From CAIJMI01 sp964448085 (lineage in GTDB: Bacteria > Patescibacteriota > Microgenomatia > UBA10105 > UBA927), in the NCBI GenBank assembly GCA_964448085.1, contig CAYUUX010000014.1:1-22559 (forward strand): 22,559 nt of DNA. The letters are read 5' to 3'. The translations under genes were made by a program, and so were the position numbers. Within the stretch, counting starts at the first letter, position 1. Every line of letters starts with the position of its first letter. The notes under the pieces were generated by a model. The model did not search any database. It was given only the letters and a program-made list of their open reading frames with translations, and was not told the DNA's origin. Of this stretch, positions 6,432-13,638 are shown piece after piece.

Positions 6432-8315
6432 TTACCCCAAAGCAGTGTGCACAATTGCATCGACATCAATTTCCTCGTAATGCAGAAGTTCCTCCATGGA
6501 GCCTGACATAGGAGGTTTCCGAACGGCCAGATGCTTGAAAATAGGTTGTTTTTTCCCAGAGGAAACACTGCGCAACACCGCCTCACCTAAACCGCCTTCG
6601 GGATAGTGATCTTCCACGACAATAACTCTCGTTGCGTCATGAAATGCCTGCAACAGCGTCTTTTCATCAAGCGGCTTGATGCTGTAACAATCAATAACGC
6701 GCACAGCCACGGATAGTTTTTCCAGTATGTTTTGTGCTTTCAAGGCTTCGTGTACCGTAACCCCCGTTGCGATCAGAACAACTGTTTGAGGTGCTTTACG
6801 GGTCTCCAAAAACACATGGCTGCCGCCGAGAGGAAATACCGTCTTTTCGTCGTAAATCAAAGGCAAAAACGGACGAGTCGTACGGATATACGAAATCCCC
6901 GCATGCCCACATATCGTTGCAGTTAATTTTTCTGCTGCAATGGCATCGGCCGGACTCACAACGATGGAGCCCGGCAGTGAACGAAATATCGCAATGTCTT
7001 CAAGACCCATCTGAGATGGTCCGTCTGCACCCGTTGCAACACCCCCATGCGAACCGTTCACCAACATGGAAATACCGGACAATGCATTCATGCGAAACTG
7101 ATCAACTGCCCGTGTCAAAAAACTTGCGTATGAGGATATGACGGGATACAACCCCTCAATCGCAGTTCCTGCGGCAACGCCCACCATGAGTTGCTCTGCA
7201 ATATGGCATTGAAAAAATTGCTGCGGCACTGCTTCATGCACCAACTTCGTATATGTGGAGGATTCCAAATCTCCATCCAATACGACAATGCGGGGGTCAC
7301 GTACCGCAAGCCGGACTAGCGATTTGCCAAACCCCTCCCGTGTGGTCAGTTTGCTCGTCTTCTTCACCTGTGTATGTGATCCCGCATACGTGAACGAAGA
7401 AGCTTTCGTTCTTTTCGCGTTCCCCTGTACGAACAGAGTTCCGGATGGTGGCTTAATAATCCCCTCAAATGTTGTATCAATATAGCCCAACTCTTCAATT
7501 GCCCTTTGCAACTCCCCATCGCGCAACACTTTTCCGTGCCAACCGTAGGCATTTTCAAAAAATGAAACGCCTTTCCCTTTTATGGTTTTTGCTATGATGA
7601 CTGTCGGTCCCTGTCGATAGTCCAACGCTTTTTGGTACGCAACGTCCAATGCTTTCACGTCATGGCCGTCCACAACAATTGCAGCCCAGCCAAACGCTTC
7701 GAATCTTCGCCTGTAGGTATCCGTGTCCCACCCTTCCATCGTCTCTCCGGACTGTTCCAGTCTATTTAAATCAACCAGCGCTGTAAGATTCTGTGTCCTG
7801 TGATATCCTGCAGCCATTATTGCTTCCCATACGGAGCCTTCTGACAATTCTCCGTCACCCATTAAGACAAAAACGTGTGGAATCGTGTCTTCATGAAGCG
7901 CATGTGATGCGCGGTATATTTTTTGCAGCGCCAACGCTTCCCCAAGACCAACTGCCAAACCCTGACCTAATGAGCCGGTTGCGATATCCGCATACAAAAA
8001 CCGAGGGGTCGGATGTCCTTCCAAAGGACTTCCAAGATGCCGATACGTCAGCAATTCTTTGTCGGATATGCGCCCTGCAACATGGAAAATTGCATAAAGG
8101 AGTGCTGAAGCATGCCCTTTGGAAAAAATGACCCGATCATTCATGGAAGCTTTTGGGTTATTAGCATCGAAACGAAGATATTTAAAATACAGTATGGCAG
8201 CAAGTTCCACTGCAGAAAGCGAGGATGTCGGATGGCCGCTGCCTGCCAAGGACGTCATCGCAAGGATGTCCGCGCGCATCCGGGTACATAATTTTTTTAT
8301 GGCAGGAAGAAGCAT
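6432..8315 (-). CDS. tkt: Transketolase
   Basis: 627 residues, full length for a single-chain transketolase. It moves two-carbon ketol units between pentose, tetrose and hexose phosphates using thiamine diphosphate and a divalent metal. Landmarks: GSGHP with His28, SKGH at 65-68, GSLGQG at 114-119, the ThDP motif GDGELSEG at 153-160 with Asn184, then in the second domain the HIAEQ segment holding the catalytic Glu. The C-terminal domain is complete. The longest open frame begins at a GTG 22 codons upstream, but those residues are unlike the family and overlap the region after the rpe stop. The ATG at 8315 gives the normal N-terminus and has TATATT six bases ahead of it. It follows rpe and rpiB on the same strand. 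Confidence 0.95.
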   Translation of the reverse strand: MLLPAIKKLCTRMRADILAMTSLAGSGHPTSSLSAVELAAILYFKYLRFDANNPKASMNDRVIFSKGHASALLYAIFHVAGRISDKELLTYRHLGSPLEGHPTPRFLYADIATGSLGQGLAVGLGEALALQKIYRASHALHEDTIPHVFVLMGDGELSEGSVWEAIMAAGYHRTQNLTALVDLNRLEQSGETMEGWDTDTYRRRFEAFGWAAIVVDGHDVKALDVAYQKALDYRQGPTVIIAKTIKGKGVSFFENAYGWHGKVLRDGELQRAIEELGYIDTTFEGIIKPPSGTLFVQGNAKRTKASSFTYAGSHTQVKKTSKLTTREGFGKSLVRLAVRDPRIVVLDGDLESSTYTKLVHEAVPQQFFQCHIAEQLMVGVAAGTAIEGLYPVISSYASFLTRAVDQFRMNALSGISMLVNGSHGGVATGADGPSQMGLEDIAIFRSLPGSIVVSPADAIAAEKLTATICGHAGISYIRTTRPFLPLIYDEKTVFPLGGSHVFLETRKAPQTVVLIATGVTVHEALKAQNILEKLSVAVRVIDCYSIKPLDEKTLLQAFHDATRVIVVEDHYPEGGLGEAVLRSVSSGKKQPIFKHLAVRKPPMSGSMEELLHYEEIDVDAIVHTALG

Positions 8316-8321
8316 ACGATA

Positions 8322-8327
8322 AATATA
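8322..8327 (-). promoter_or_regulatory. -10 element of tkt
   Basis: TATATT six bases before the ATG at 8315, overlapping an alternative TATACT just upstream. The -35 region is poor. No Shine-Dalgarno is present. Confidence 0.4.
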
Positions 8328-8358
8328 GTATAGCGAAAAAGAATATATGTAGCATCGA

Positions 8359-8373
8359 CCCGTGCTATACGGG
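8359..8373. other. Small perfect hairpin between rpe and tkt
   Basis: CCCGT and ACGGG with a five-base loop, just after the rpe stop. No T-run follows on the minus strand, so it is not a standard terminator; it may end or protect the rpe transcript. Confidence 0.3.
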
Positions 8374-8380
8374 AAAACCA

Positions 8381-9025
8381 CTACGCATTCTGAAGCGCTG
8401 CAATTGCTGAAGGGATATCCTGTTCATTCTTGAATATATAGCTTGTTGAAACAATCCTTGTTGCACCCGCCTCCGTCACGATTTTTGCCGTTTCCGGGGT
8501 CATCCCACCATCGACTTCTATGGGAAGATCTGGCAAGTTGCGGTGAATAATTTTGATTTTCTCAACAGCATCCGATTCAAAATCCTGGCCACTTGCACCC
8601 GCCTCAACAGTCATAATCAATACGCAATCGATTTCCTCAAGAAATGGTTCGATGCTTTCAAAATCCGTATCCACGTCAATTGCCAACCCAACTTCCATAT
8701 CATATGCGCCCGCTTCCGCCAAAAAATCCCGAGGGTCGATGCATTCCACATGCGCAAACACCCGAGAAAATCCTGCTTCCGCCAGTTGCTTGAGATACTC
8801 TTGGGGTTTGCCGACCATCAGGTGTGCTTCGAATTGCGTACCGGTCTTGCCGTACAGTGAAACGGTTGGTTCCAGACAAGCAATATCAAGAAATGTCTCA
8901 CTGGAAATAATCGTATTGTCGGCAATGTCAATCTGGATGCATTCTGTATGTGGTGCAACGGATATAATTTTACGCTCGATTTCCTGCAAATTCTTCTCAT
9001 TAATACCGGGGATAATTTGTATCAT
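8381..9025 (-). CDS. rpe: Ribulose-phosphate 3-epimerase family protein, divergent
   Basis: 214 residues with the TIM-barrel layout of ribulose-5-phosphate 3-epimerase: the QIDIAD strand at 31-36, EAHLMV with His68, LIMTVEAGASGQDF at 136-149 and EVDGGM with Asp172. Asp33, His68 and Asp172 match three of the four metal and catalytic positions. The fourth, normally the His of the HVDVMDG motif, is Gln31. The usual PSILS start is PGINE, so the Ser is lost too, and NPGFGGQ has become EAGASGQ. Context with rpiB and tkt supports a pentose-phosphate role, but a related epimerase substrate is possible. I use the ATG at 9025; the longer TTG start at 9061 would span the promoter. Confidence 0.85.
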   Translation of the reverse strand: MIQIIPGINEKNLQEIERKIISVAPHTECIQIDIADNTIISSETFLDIACLEPTVSLYGKTGTQFEAHLMVGKPQEYLKQLAEAGFSRVFAHVECIDPRDFLAEAGAYDMEVGLAIDVDTDFESIEPFLEEIDCVLIMTVEAGASGQDFESDAVEKIKIIHRNLPDLPIEVDGGMTPETAKIVTEAGATRIVSTSYIFKNEQDIPSAIAALQNA

Positions 9026-9031
9026 ATATGT

Positions 9032-9061
9032 AGTATTGAGGATTTGCCGACACTTTCGCAA
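9032..9061 (-). promoter_or_regulatory. rpe promoter, leaderless geometry
   Basis: TTGCGA at 9056-9061 (four of six), an 18 bp spacer and AATACT at 9032-9037, then six bases to the ATG. It lies in the gap between rpiB and rpe. Confidence 0.55.
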
Positions 9062-9068
9062 GAGGAAC

Positions 9069-9518
9069 TTAGTTGTCCGCCTCGTGTTGCGTAATTTTTC
9101 CGATTCTTCGCAGGAATCGTTCTTGAGGATCGAATGCGGTCGCCAAAAATGTCGTCACGAGCGCAGTTGCCTGCTCAAGGGTCAGATAGTCGGAGGCAAG
9201 TGCGATGATGTTGATATCATCATCGCTTTTTGCATCCCGTACCTGCTCGGTAGTTACAGCAAGTGCAGCGCGTATGCCGTCAATTTTATTTACCGCTATC
9301 GATACGCCGGCACCTGATCCACAAATCACTATGCCGTATGAACCAGGAGTCGCTACGACTTTTTTTGCAACGGCAAATGCAAAATCCGGATAGTCATCAT
9401 TGGGATCCAATACCGTATTGCCGCAATCCTCAACCGCCAACCCTTTCTCTGCAAGCTGCGTTTTGAGAAATTCTTTTAGCGCAAATCCTTTATGGTCTGC
9501 TCCAAAAAAGATGGTCAT
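9069..9518 (-). CDS. rpiB: Ribose-5-phosphate isomerase B
   Basis: 149 residues, the usual RpiB length. It converts ribose-5-phosphate and ribulose-5-phosphate. FGADHKGFALKEFL at the start gives the Asp-His pair at 8-9, DYPDFA follows at 42-47, and ICGSGAGVSIAVNK has the catalytic Cys66 in the same place as in E. coli RpiB. GIRAAL comes next. In the E. coli enzyme a His (about 99) in an (E/A)HNDAN segment helps ring opening; here the matching run is SDDDIN, with Asp at that point. This alignment is by eye. The ATG at 9518 gives the family N-terminus; the longer frame starts at a TTG lying inside the -35 element. It is the first of three pentose-phosphate genes. Confidence 0.93.
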   Translation of the reverse strand: MTIFFGADHKGFALKEFLKTQLAEKGLAVEDCGNTVLDPNDDYPDFAFAVAKKVVATPGSYGIVICGSGAGVSIAVNKIDGIRAALAVTTEQVRDAKSDDDINIIALASDYLTLEQATALVTTFLATAFDPQERFLRRIGKITQHEADN

Positions 9519-9525
9519 ACCTTCC

Positions 9526-9554
9526 AGTATGCCAAAAAGGGGGAAAAATAACAA
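9526..9554 (-). promoter_or_regulatory. rpiB promoter, leaderless geometry
   Basis: TTGTTA at 9549-9554 (four of six), a 17 bp spacer and CATACT at 9526-9531, then seven bases to the ATG at 9518. Confidence 0.6.
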
Positions 9555-9560
9555 ATAGAG

Positions 9561-9902
9561 TTAGCGGGTGTGTTGGAGCGCTATGGCAAGCGCATCGTAC
9601 TTATTGTCGAGCGCGCGAAACGTTTCATCATCTACCATCGTACGTCCCCAGGCAACTGCAAGATGTGTTCTTACAACTGCAACCATACCGATTGCATCCA
9701 TAAGAATTTGATGGCCAAAACGCCTATCCAATCTAGATAGTCCATCCGCTATTTTTGCTGCCAAATTCGTAGCACTTTCCAACACTTGTTCGGCAATATC
9801 CTCATTTTCTCCTTCACGTGTTCCGTCAAATGCCTCATGGATATCCATAAGCGCCACATACGCATCCTGCCACAATTTGTTTTCATGAAATGGATTGTTC
9901 AT
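9561..9902 (-). CDS. Four-helix-bundle protein (23S rRNA intervening-sequence protein family)
   Basis: 113 residues, typical for the S23/four-helix-bundle family. The order is an L-W-x-D-A-Y-x-x-L helix near 9-24, then EDIAEQVLESATNLAAKIADG near 35-55 (matching the family's helix 2 with its A-x-x-I-x-x-N-I-A-E-G type pattern), then two further helices. Members are small soluble proteins, often found inside rRNA intervening sequences but also free-standing as here; a nucleic-acid or ribosome-linked role is suspected but not proven. No rRNA is nearby. It follows the GT20 gene after 44 bases. No clear Shine-Dalgarno is present; TAGAAT lies 11 bases before the ATG. Confidence 0.7.
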   Translation of the reverse strand: MNNPFHENKLWQDAYVALMDIHEAFDGTREGENEDIAEQVLESATNLAAKIADGLSRLDRRFGHQILMDAIGMVAVVRTHLAVAWGRTMVDDETFRALDNKYDALAIALQHTR

Positions 9903-9946
9903 AGATGGATGTTATTCTACCCTACTTGCAAAAAAAACGCCATCGG

Positions 9947-11497
9947 TTACCGCTCCCCGGGTTCCGCAACGGTATCCTGAATGAATTGAATACCCCACTG
10001 GTAAATATTGTTTTTCGCTAGGACTTTTTTCAATTCCATATTCCGTTTTTGTTTTTCCTTCGGATCCATGGTCAGTGCGTGATACAGTGCCACCGCAGAC
10101 CCTTCGGTATCGTAGGGATTTATAAGCATTGCAGATTTCATATCTTTGGCAGCTCCGGTGAATTTGGAGAGAAGAAGCATGCCCCGATCAGGCTTGTTGC
10201 AGATTGCATATTCCTTAGCAACCAAATTCATACCGTCATCCAGCGATGTCACCATACAGATATCAGCGAGATTGTAATAATGGAAAATTTTCTCACGGGG
10301 AACAATTTTGTTGACATACTGAACAGGTAACCAAGTACCGTTTCCGTACTTCCAATTAATTTTTTCCACCAAATCCGATATCTCATGGTTAATCGCTTTG
10401 TATGCAGGGATATGAACCCTGGATGGAGCGCCAATCATCAGATACGTAAATTTACCGATATATTCCGGATACTTGTCAAAAAAACGATCAATGATTTTTA
10501 ATCGTTCCGGAATTCCCTTGGTATAATCAACACGATCAACCCCTATCCCAAGCTTGTCGTAGGTAAACCCGAAATCCTCTTCAATCAGTTGCTTCTCCGG
10601 TTGTTCGTTCCCGATAACGTCCATAATCTCCGTATAGTCGATACCGGCTGGAACATGGGATACTTTGGTCACGTGGTCTTTAAACACAATGGAACGCGGT
10701 TCGGAATCGACAATGACCTCGAGATCGCGGCGTGTACATTCCACAAAATTATCAACGTGGTATCCGCGATGAAACCCGATAAAATCCGCCCCTAACATAC
10801 CCGCAACAATATCTTTGCGCCACGGACATATGCGGTATATTTCATAGGTTGGCCACGGAATATGCCAGAACACTCCAATTTTTAGAGTCGGCCGCATTCT
10901 TCGAAGCATGGTGGGAAGCAGTGCCAGATGGTAATCATTCACCCACACAAACCCTTCTTTGTCCCCAAGTTCCTCAATAATCGCTTCCGCGAATTTTTGG
11001 TTGACCGTTACATAATCCTGCCACCAGGAATTATGGAAGATCGGTTTCACAAACACAGCATGACACAACGGCCAAAGTGTCTGGTTTGCAAACCCATAAT
11101 AGAATCCTTCCAGCTCCTTTTTTTTGATAAATACGCGTTTTAACGTATACCGTGGGTTTTCAGGCGGCACCTTGATCCTGTTTGCCTTGTCCACGACTTC
11201 CTTGTCCGCGTCACCGGATGCAAGCGCAACCATAACACCACCCGTTGCCTGCAGGATACCATCCAGCAAGCTGTGCGCACCTCCCGCAGCCTTCTCGATA
11301 GCGATGCCTTGTGCGGTATGTGAATGAAGGTATGCCTCACGCTGTATCGCAACAATAAACTTCCTACCTTCAAGCGATTCTTTCACAAAATTTGTGAGGT
11401 CTTTTGGAGTCTTCAGGGCAGCCATAGTAGCTTTGGAAACGGAATAATAGCCGTATTGTATCACACGCTTGCTGGAATCATCCTGGTATTTTTTCAT
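9947..11497 (-). CDS. otsA: GT20 glycosyltransferase, trehalose-6-phosphate synthase type
   Basis: 516 residues, GT-B fold. Family marks: GGVMVAL at 86-92 (UDP/donor loop), WWQDYVTVNQKFA at 158-170, WVNDYHLALLP at 185-195, HIPWP at 212-216, LGADFIGFH at 235-243, DRVDYTKGIPERL at 321-333, and SLDDGMNLVAKEY near the C-terminus. It should join glucose from an NDP-glucose to glucose-6-phosphate, but glucosylglycerol-phosphate synthases share these motifs. Differences from E. coli OtsA are Asn for His in the V-H-DYHL motif and Asp for Arg in the LRDGMNLV motif. No OtsB phosphatase is fused or adjacent. The ATG at 11497 overlaps the upstream stop as ATGA, so translation is probably coupled to the MurG-like gene; a longer start at 11566 would overlap it by 73 bases. 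Confidence 0.87.
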   Translation of the reverse strand: MKKYQDDSSKRVIQYGYYSVSKATMAALKTPKDLTNFVKESLEGRKFIVAIQREAYLHSHTAQGIAIEKAAGGAHSLLDGILQATGGVMVALASGDADKEVVDKANRIKVPPENPRYTLKRVFIKKKELEGFYYGFANQTLWPLCHAVFVKPIFHNSWWQDYVTVNQKFAEAIIEELGDKEGFVWVNDYHLALLPTMLRRMRPTLKIGVFWHIPWPTYEIYRICPWRKDIVAGMLGADFIGFHRGYHVDNFVECTRRDLEVIVDSEPRSIVFKDHVTKVSHVPAGIDYTEIMDVIGNEQPEKQLIEEDFGFTYDKLGIGVDRVDYTKGIPERLKIIDRFFDKYPEYIGKFTYLMIGAPSRVHIPAYKAINHEISDLVEKINWKYGNGTWLPVQYVNKIVPREKIFHYYNLADICMVTSLDDGMNLVAKEYAICNKPDRGMLLLSKFTGAAKDMKSAMLINPYDTEGSAVALYHALTMDPKEKQKRNMELKKVLAKNNIYQWGIQFIQDTVAEPGER

Positions 11498-12615
11498 ATA
11501 CGGAAAAACTTTTCTTTGTATGCGCGCGCCATCCTTTGTCCAAGCTCCGGTTCTCCATCCGACCATTGTTTTTCCTGATTCTTCTTCATTTCCGAAATAG
11601 CACCTGCATCAAAAAGATACGTCCTGATGGATTCGGCAATCTTGGAAATCGGTGTTGTCTTTGTGTGCAACACGCATACTCCGACGTGTGCGAACGGTTG
11701 CACTTCACCAATGTGAAGTTCAGGATATTCATCCTCAGGATATGTGGTCACATTGGCAATCGTGGGCACCCGTGCGGAAATTGCCTGCTCAAGTGTTGCA
11801 AGTCCCTGGTGCTGAAACACGAGATCACTTGCAGACAACGCTGCATAGAATGCATCCATATTGGTTTTGGGCGGAAGGATAATGTCGTTTCTGTGTAAAG
11901 AATCCATATCGATTTTGGTCACGTCGCCAAAAACGAGCATTTTAATCTTCGGTTGCTGCAATTCATCAATTGCATGGAGTAGGTTATCAAGAACCCATGA
12001 CCTGCTTTTTGCCCCAAATCCACTGACGTAGCAAAAAATAAGCTTTTCGTCATCCGCAACGGAAAACGATTCCCGCACCTTCTTTCGCTCAACAGCTGTT
12101 GCCGGCAGATACGAAGGGATACAGCCGATCGGTTCAAGTCGGGACGCAATGGATTTGGGAATATCGAACATCCCTCCATGTTCCAACAGTCCTGCCTGAA
12201 ATACGTCATTGGGTACATTCAAATAGTACCGATCGGCCCACCTGTTATATGGATACATCGAAGATGTCGGCAAAAACAACCAATTCGAATCAACGGTGAC
12301 GACCAATTGTTCCGGAAACAAGGAATGCGGCGCGTTCCAAAACGACGGCTCCTGCCGAAAAGACTTAGAATTGCATAAAATGATCACCTGCGGCTTGTAC
12401 TCACCCACATATTGCTTGAACAATTCCACTGTTGGAGACATCCTAACGGGAAACCCGGGAGCACTATCCGTAAAAAAACCTCGATTGACATCCTTTTTGA
12501 GAAGTAGGGTCACTGACTGGTTTTGGCTATGAAGATACGTTGCAATAGCATATGCCTGACTTGTTTCCCCAGAGGCCATTGCAAAAAGAAGATACTGTAA
12601 CTGTTGGGCAGCCAT
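11494..12615 (-). CDS. MurG-like GT-B glycosyltransferase (GT28-type C-terminal domain)
   Basis: 373 residues. The N-terminal half starts with YLLFAMASGETSQAYAIA, a Rossmann strand and Gly-rich turn like the acceptor domain of GT-B enzymes. The C-terminal half has KLIFCYVSGFGAKS (strand and loop at 191-204), DIILPP, then FQHQGLATLEQAI at 267-279 and VPTIA, which match the MurG/GT28 donor-binding signature (His-Gln-Gly, then A-T-L-E-x-A). It has no signal peptide and would work at the inner face of the membrane. Donor and acceptor are unknown. It is translationally coupled to the GT20 gene (ATGA) and lies five bases after the GT26 stop, so the three transferases may act on one product. CATACT lies eight bases before its ATG. 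Confidence 0.78.
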   Translation of the reverse strand: MAAQQLQYLLFAMASGETSQAYAIATYLHSQNQSVTLLLKKDVNRGFFTDSAPGFPVRMSPTVELFKQYVGEYKPQVIILCNSKSFRQEPSFWNAPHSLFPEQLVVTVDSNWLFLPTSSMYPYNRWADRYYLNVPNDVFQAGLLEHGGMFDIPKSIASRLEPIGCIPSYLPATAVERKKVRESFSVADDEKLIFCYVSGFGAKSRSWVLDNLLHAIDELQQPKIKMLVFGDVTKIDMDSLHRNDIILPPKTNMDAFYAALSASDLVFQHQGLATLEQAISARVPTIANVTTYPEDEYPELHIGEVQPFAHVGVCVLHTKTTPISKIAESIRTYLFDAGAISEMKKNQEKQWSDGEPELGQRMARAYKEKFFRI

Positions 12616-12620
12616 ACACT

Positions 12621-13469
12621 CTAAGTATGAGAGAATTGCTCACGAAACACAAGAAAAATAAAACGGAAAAGCGCAAGTTGTCGTCTCCATCGCCAAGGTT
12701 CCTGAAACAGTCGCCATACCCATTCTAATCCTATAGTTTGTACTCCTTTTGGGGCACGTTGTATCGATCCATCTATCAGAGCAAACGATCCGCCAACCGC
12801 CATCAAAACAACCGGTCCTGCATGATTGGCAACTAATGCTTTTTTCAACATCTCTATCAAATATTCCTGCTTGGGGGCACCAAGTCCAACAAAAACGAGC
12901 CTCGTATCGCTTATCACAATCCTTCTTGCCAACTGATCGACAAATCCGTCAATTTCTCTGTCTTTATGTTCGTTTTCGAGCCGTCCGGATACAACGCGCA
13001 TCTGAGGTGCTGGTTCTGCCCACCCATGAAGACCCACGTAGGACGTTTGTAAGCACTCCAAAGCACTGACTGCCAATTTTCCCGTTCCTCCGATAAGTGC
13101 TATTTTGGCGCTCCGAAGAAAAGCCATCCTGATCAACTCTCCCATAAAGTCTATTCCCTGCGTTCGTTTGACTGTCGGGATGTGCGGATCCTTCAAACGC
13201 ATGAACCACAGTGCAATAATCAAACCAATACCATCCGGGAGCTTCACATCGGCCCGATTGACTATATCAGCAAACTTACTATCGTCTTTTGCAAGAACAA
13301 TTTGTTCGGGATTCGGGGTAACGACAACATACGGGCTTTTCTTCATGTGTATTCCCCGTTTGCCGTCAAGAACGCTTTGAAACAAATACTTTTGTATTTC
13401 CTCTAGGATTTCTGACTTTGGGTTTATAGTAAGGGAAATCCCAAGGATTTTTTGTGATTTTAATAACAT
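12621..13469 (-). CDS. WecG/TagA/CpsF-type glycosyltransferase (GT26)
   Basis: 282 residues. The family motifs are all present: TPNPEQIVLA at 51-60, LPDGIGL with Asp79, RTQGIDFMGEL from 102, a glycine-rich IALIGGTG strand, RLVFVGLGAPKQE, then GGSFALIDGSIQRAP and a GLEW-x-WRL-x-x-EP-x-R-WRRQ tail that is usually membrane-associating. Relatives move N-acetylmannosamine or its acid to a lipid-linked sugar in envelope glycan synthesis. A TATAAT lies 12 bases before the ATG at 13469, with AGGA in the leader; the longer frame from 13502 would contain this promoter element, so I prefer the shorter start. It heads the three-gene glycosyltransferase group. Confidence 0.9.
   Translation of the reverse strand: MLLKSQKILGISLTINPKSEILEEIQKYLFQSVLDGKRGIHMKKSPYVVVTPNPEQIVLAKDDSKFADIVNRADVKLPDGIGLIIALWFMRLKDPHIPTVKRTQGIDFMGELIRMAFLRSAKIALIGGTGKLAVSALECLQTSYVGLHGWAEPAPQMRVVSGRLENEHKDREIDGFVDQLARRIVISDTRLVFVGLGAPKQEYLIEMLKKALVANHAGPVVLMAVGGSFALIDGSIQRAPKGVQTIGLEWVWRLFQEPWRWRRQLALFRFIFLVFREQFSHT
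12624..12652 (-). promoter_or_regulatory. Promoter inside the GT26 gene for the MurG-like transferase
   Basis: TTGTGT at 12647-12652 (three of six), a 17 bp spacer and CATACT at 12624-12629, then eight bases to the ATG. The -35 lies inside the end of the GT26 gene. Confidence 0.4.
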
Positions 13470-13481
13470 ATAAGCTATCCT

Positions 13482-13487
13482 ATTATA
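13482..13487 (-). promoter_or_regulatory. -10 element of the GT26 gene
   Basis: TATAAT 12 bases before the chosen ATG. The -35 region is weak, and the dyads at 13508-13536 lie where an activator or repressor would bind. Confidence 0.5.
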
Positions 13488-13507
13488 CCGTATCCTCTCC
13501 ATTCCGT

Positions 13508-13536
13508 TTGTATTGAGTACAACTTATTGTATACAA
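13508..13536. promoter_or_regulatory. Paired dyad sequences upstream of the glycosyltransferase group, possible operator
   Basis: TTGTA, five bases, TACAA at 13508-13522, followed by the perfect palindrome TTGTATACAA at 13527-13536. Both share the TTGTA/TACAA half-site, with centres about 16-17 bp apart. They lie 21-49 bp upstream of the GT26 -10. The rest of the 136 bp gap to mreB is AT-rich with nothing further that I can name. Confidence 0.35.
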
Positions 13537-13638
13537 AATACGATTATTTTCTCTCTTTCCTTGAAATGTTGATAAATACTATAGGTGCTATGTTTTATTC
13601 CCGTATTTTTACAATGATAATACTACTATAAGCTAAAA

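Noticed and set aside
8316..8381. N-terminal extension of transketolase from a GTG
   Set aside because: The extra 22 residues do not fit the family and the region contains a hairpin and the -10 element.
8553..9317. 254-codon plus-strand ORF across rpe and rpiB
   Set aside because: It lies antisense to two enzymes with clear motifs; its own translation is Ser/Ile/Cys-rich with no recognisable domain.
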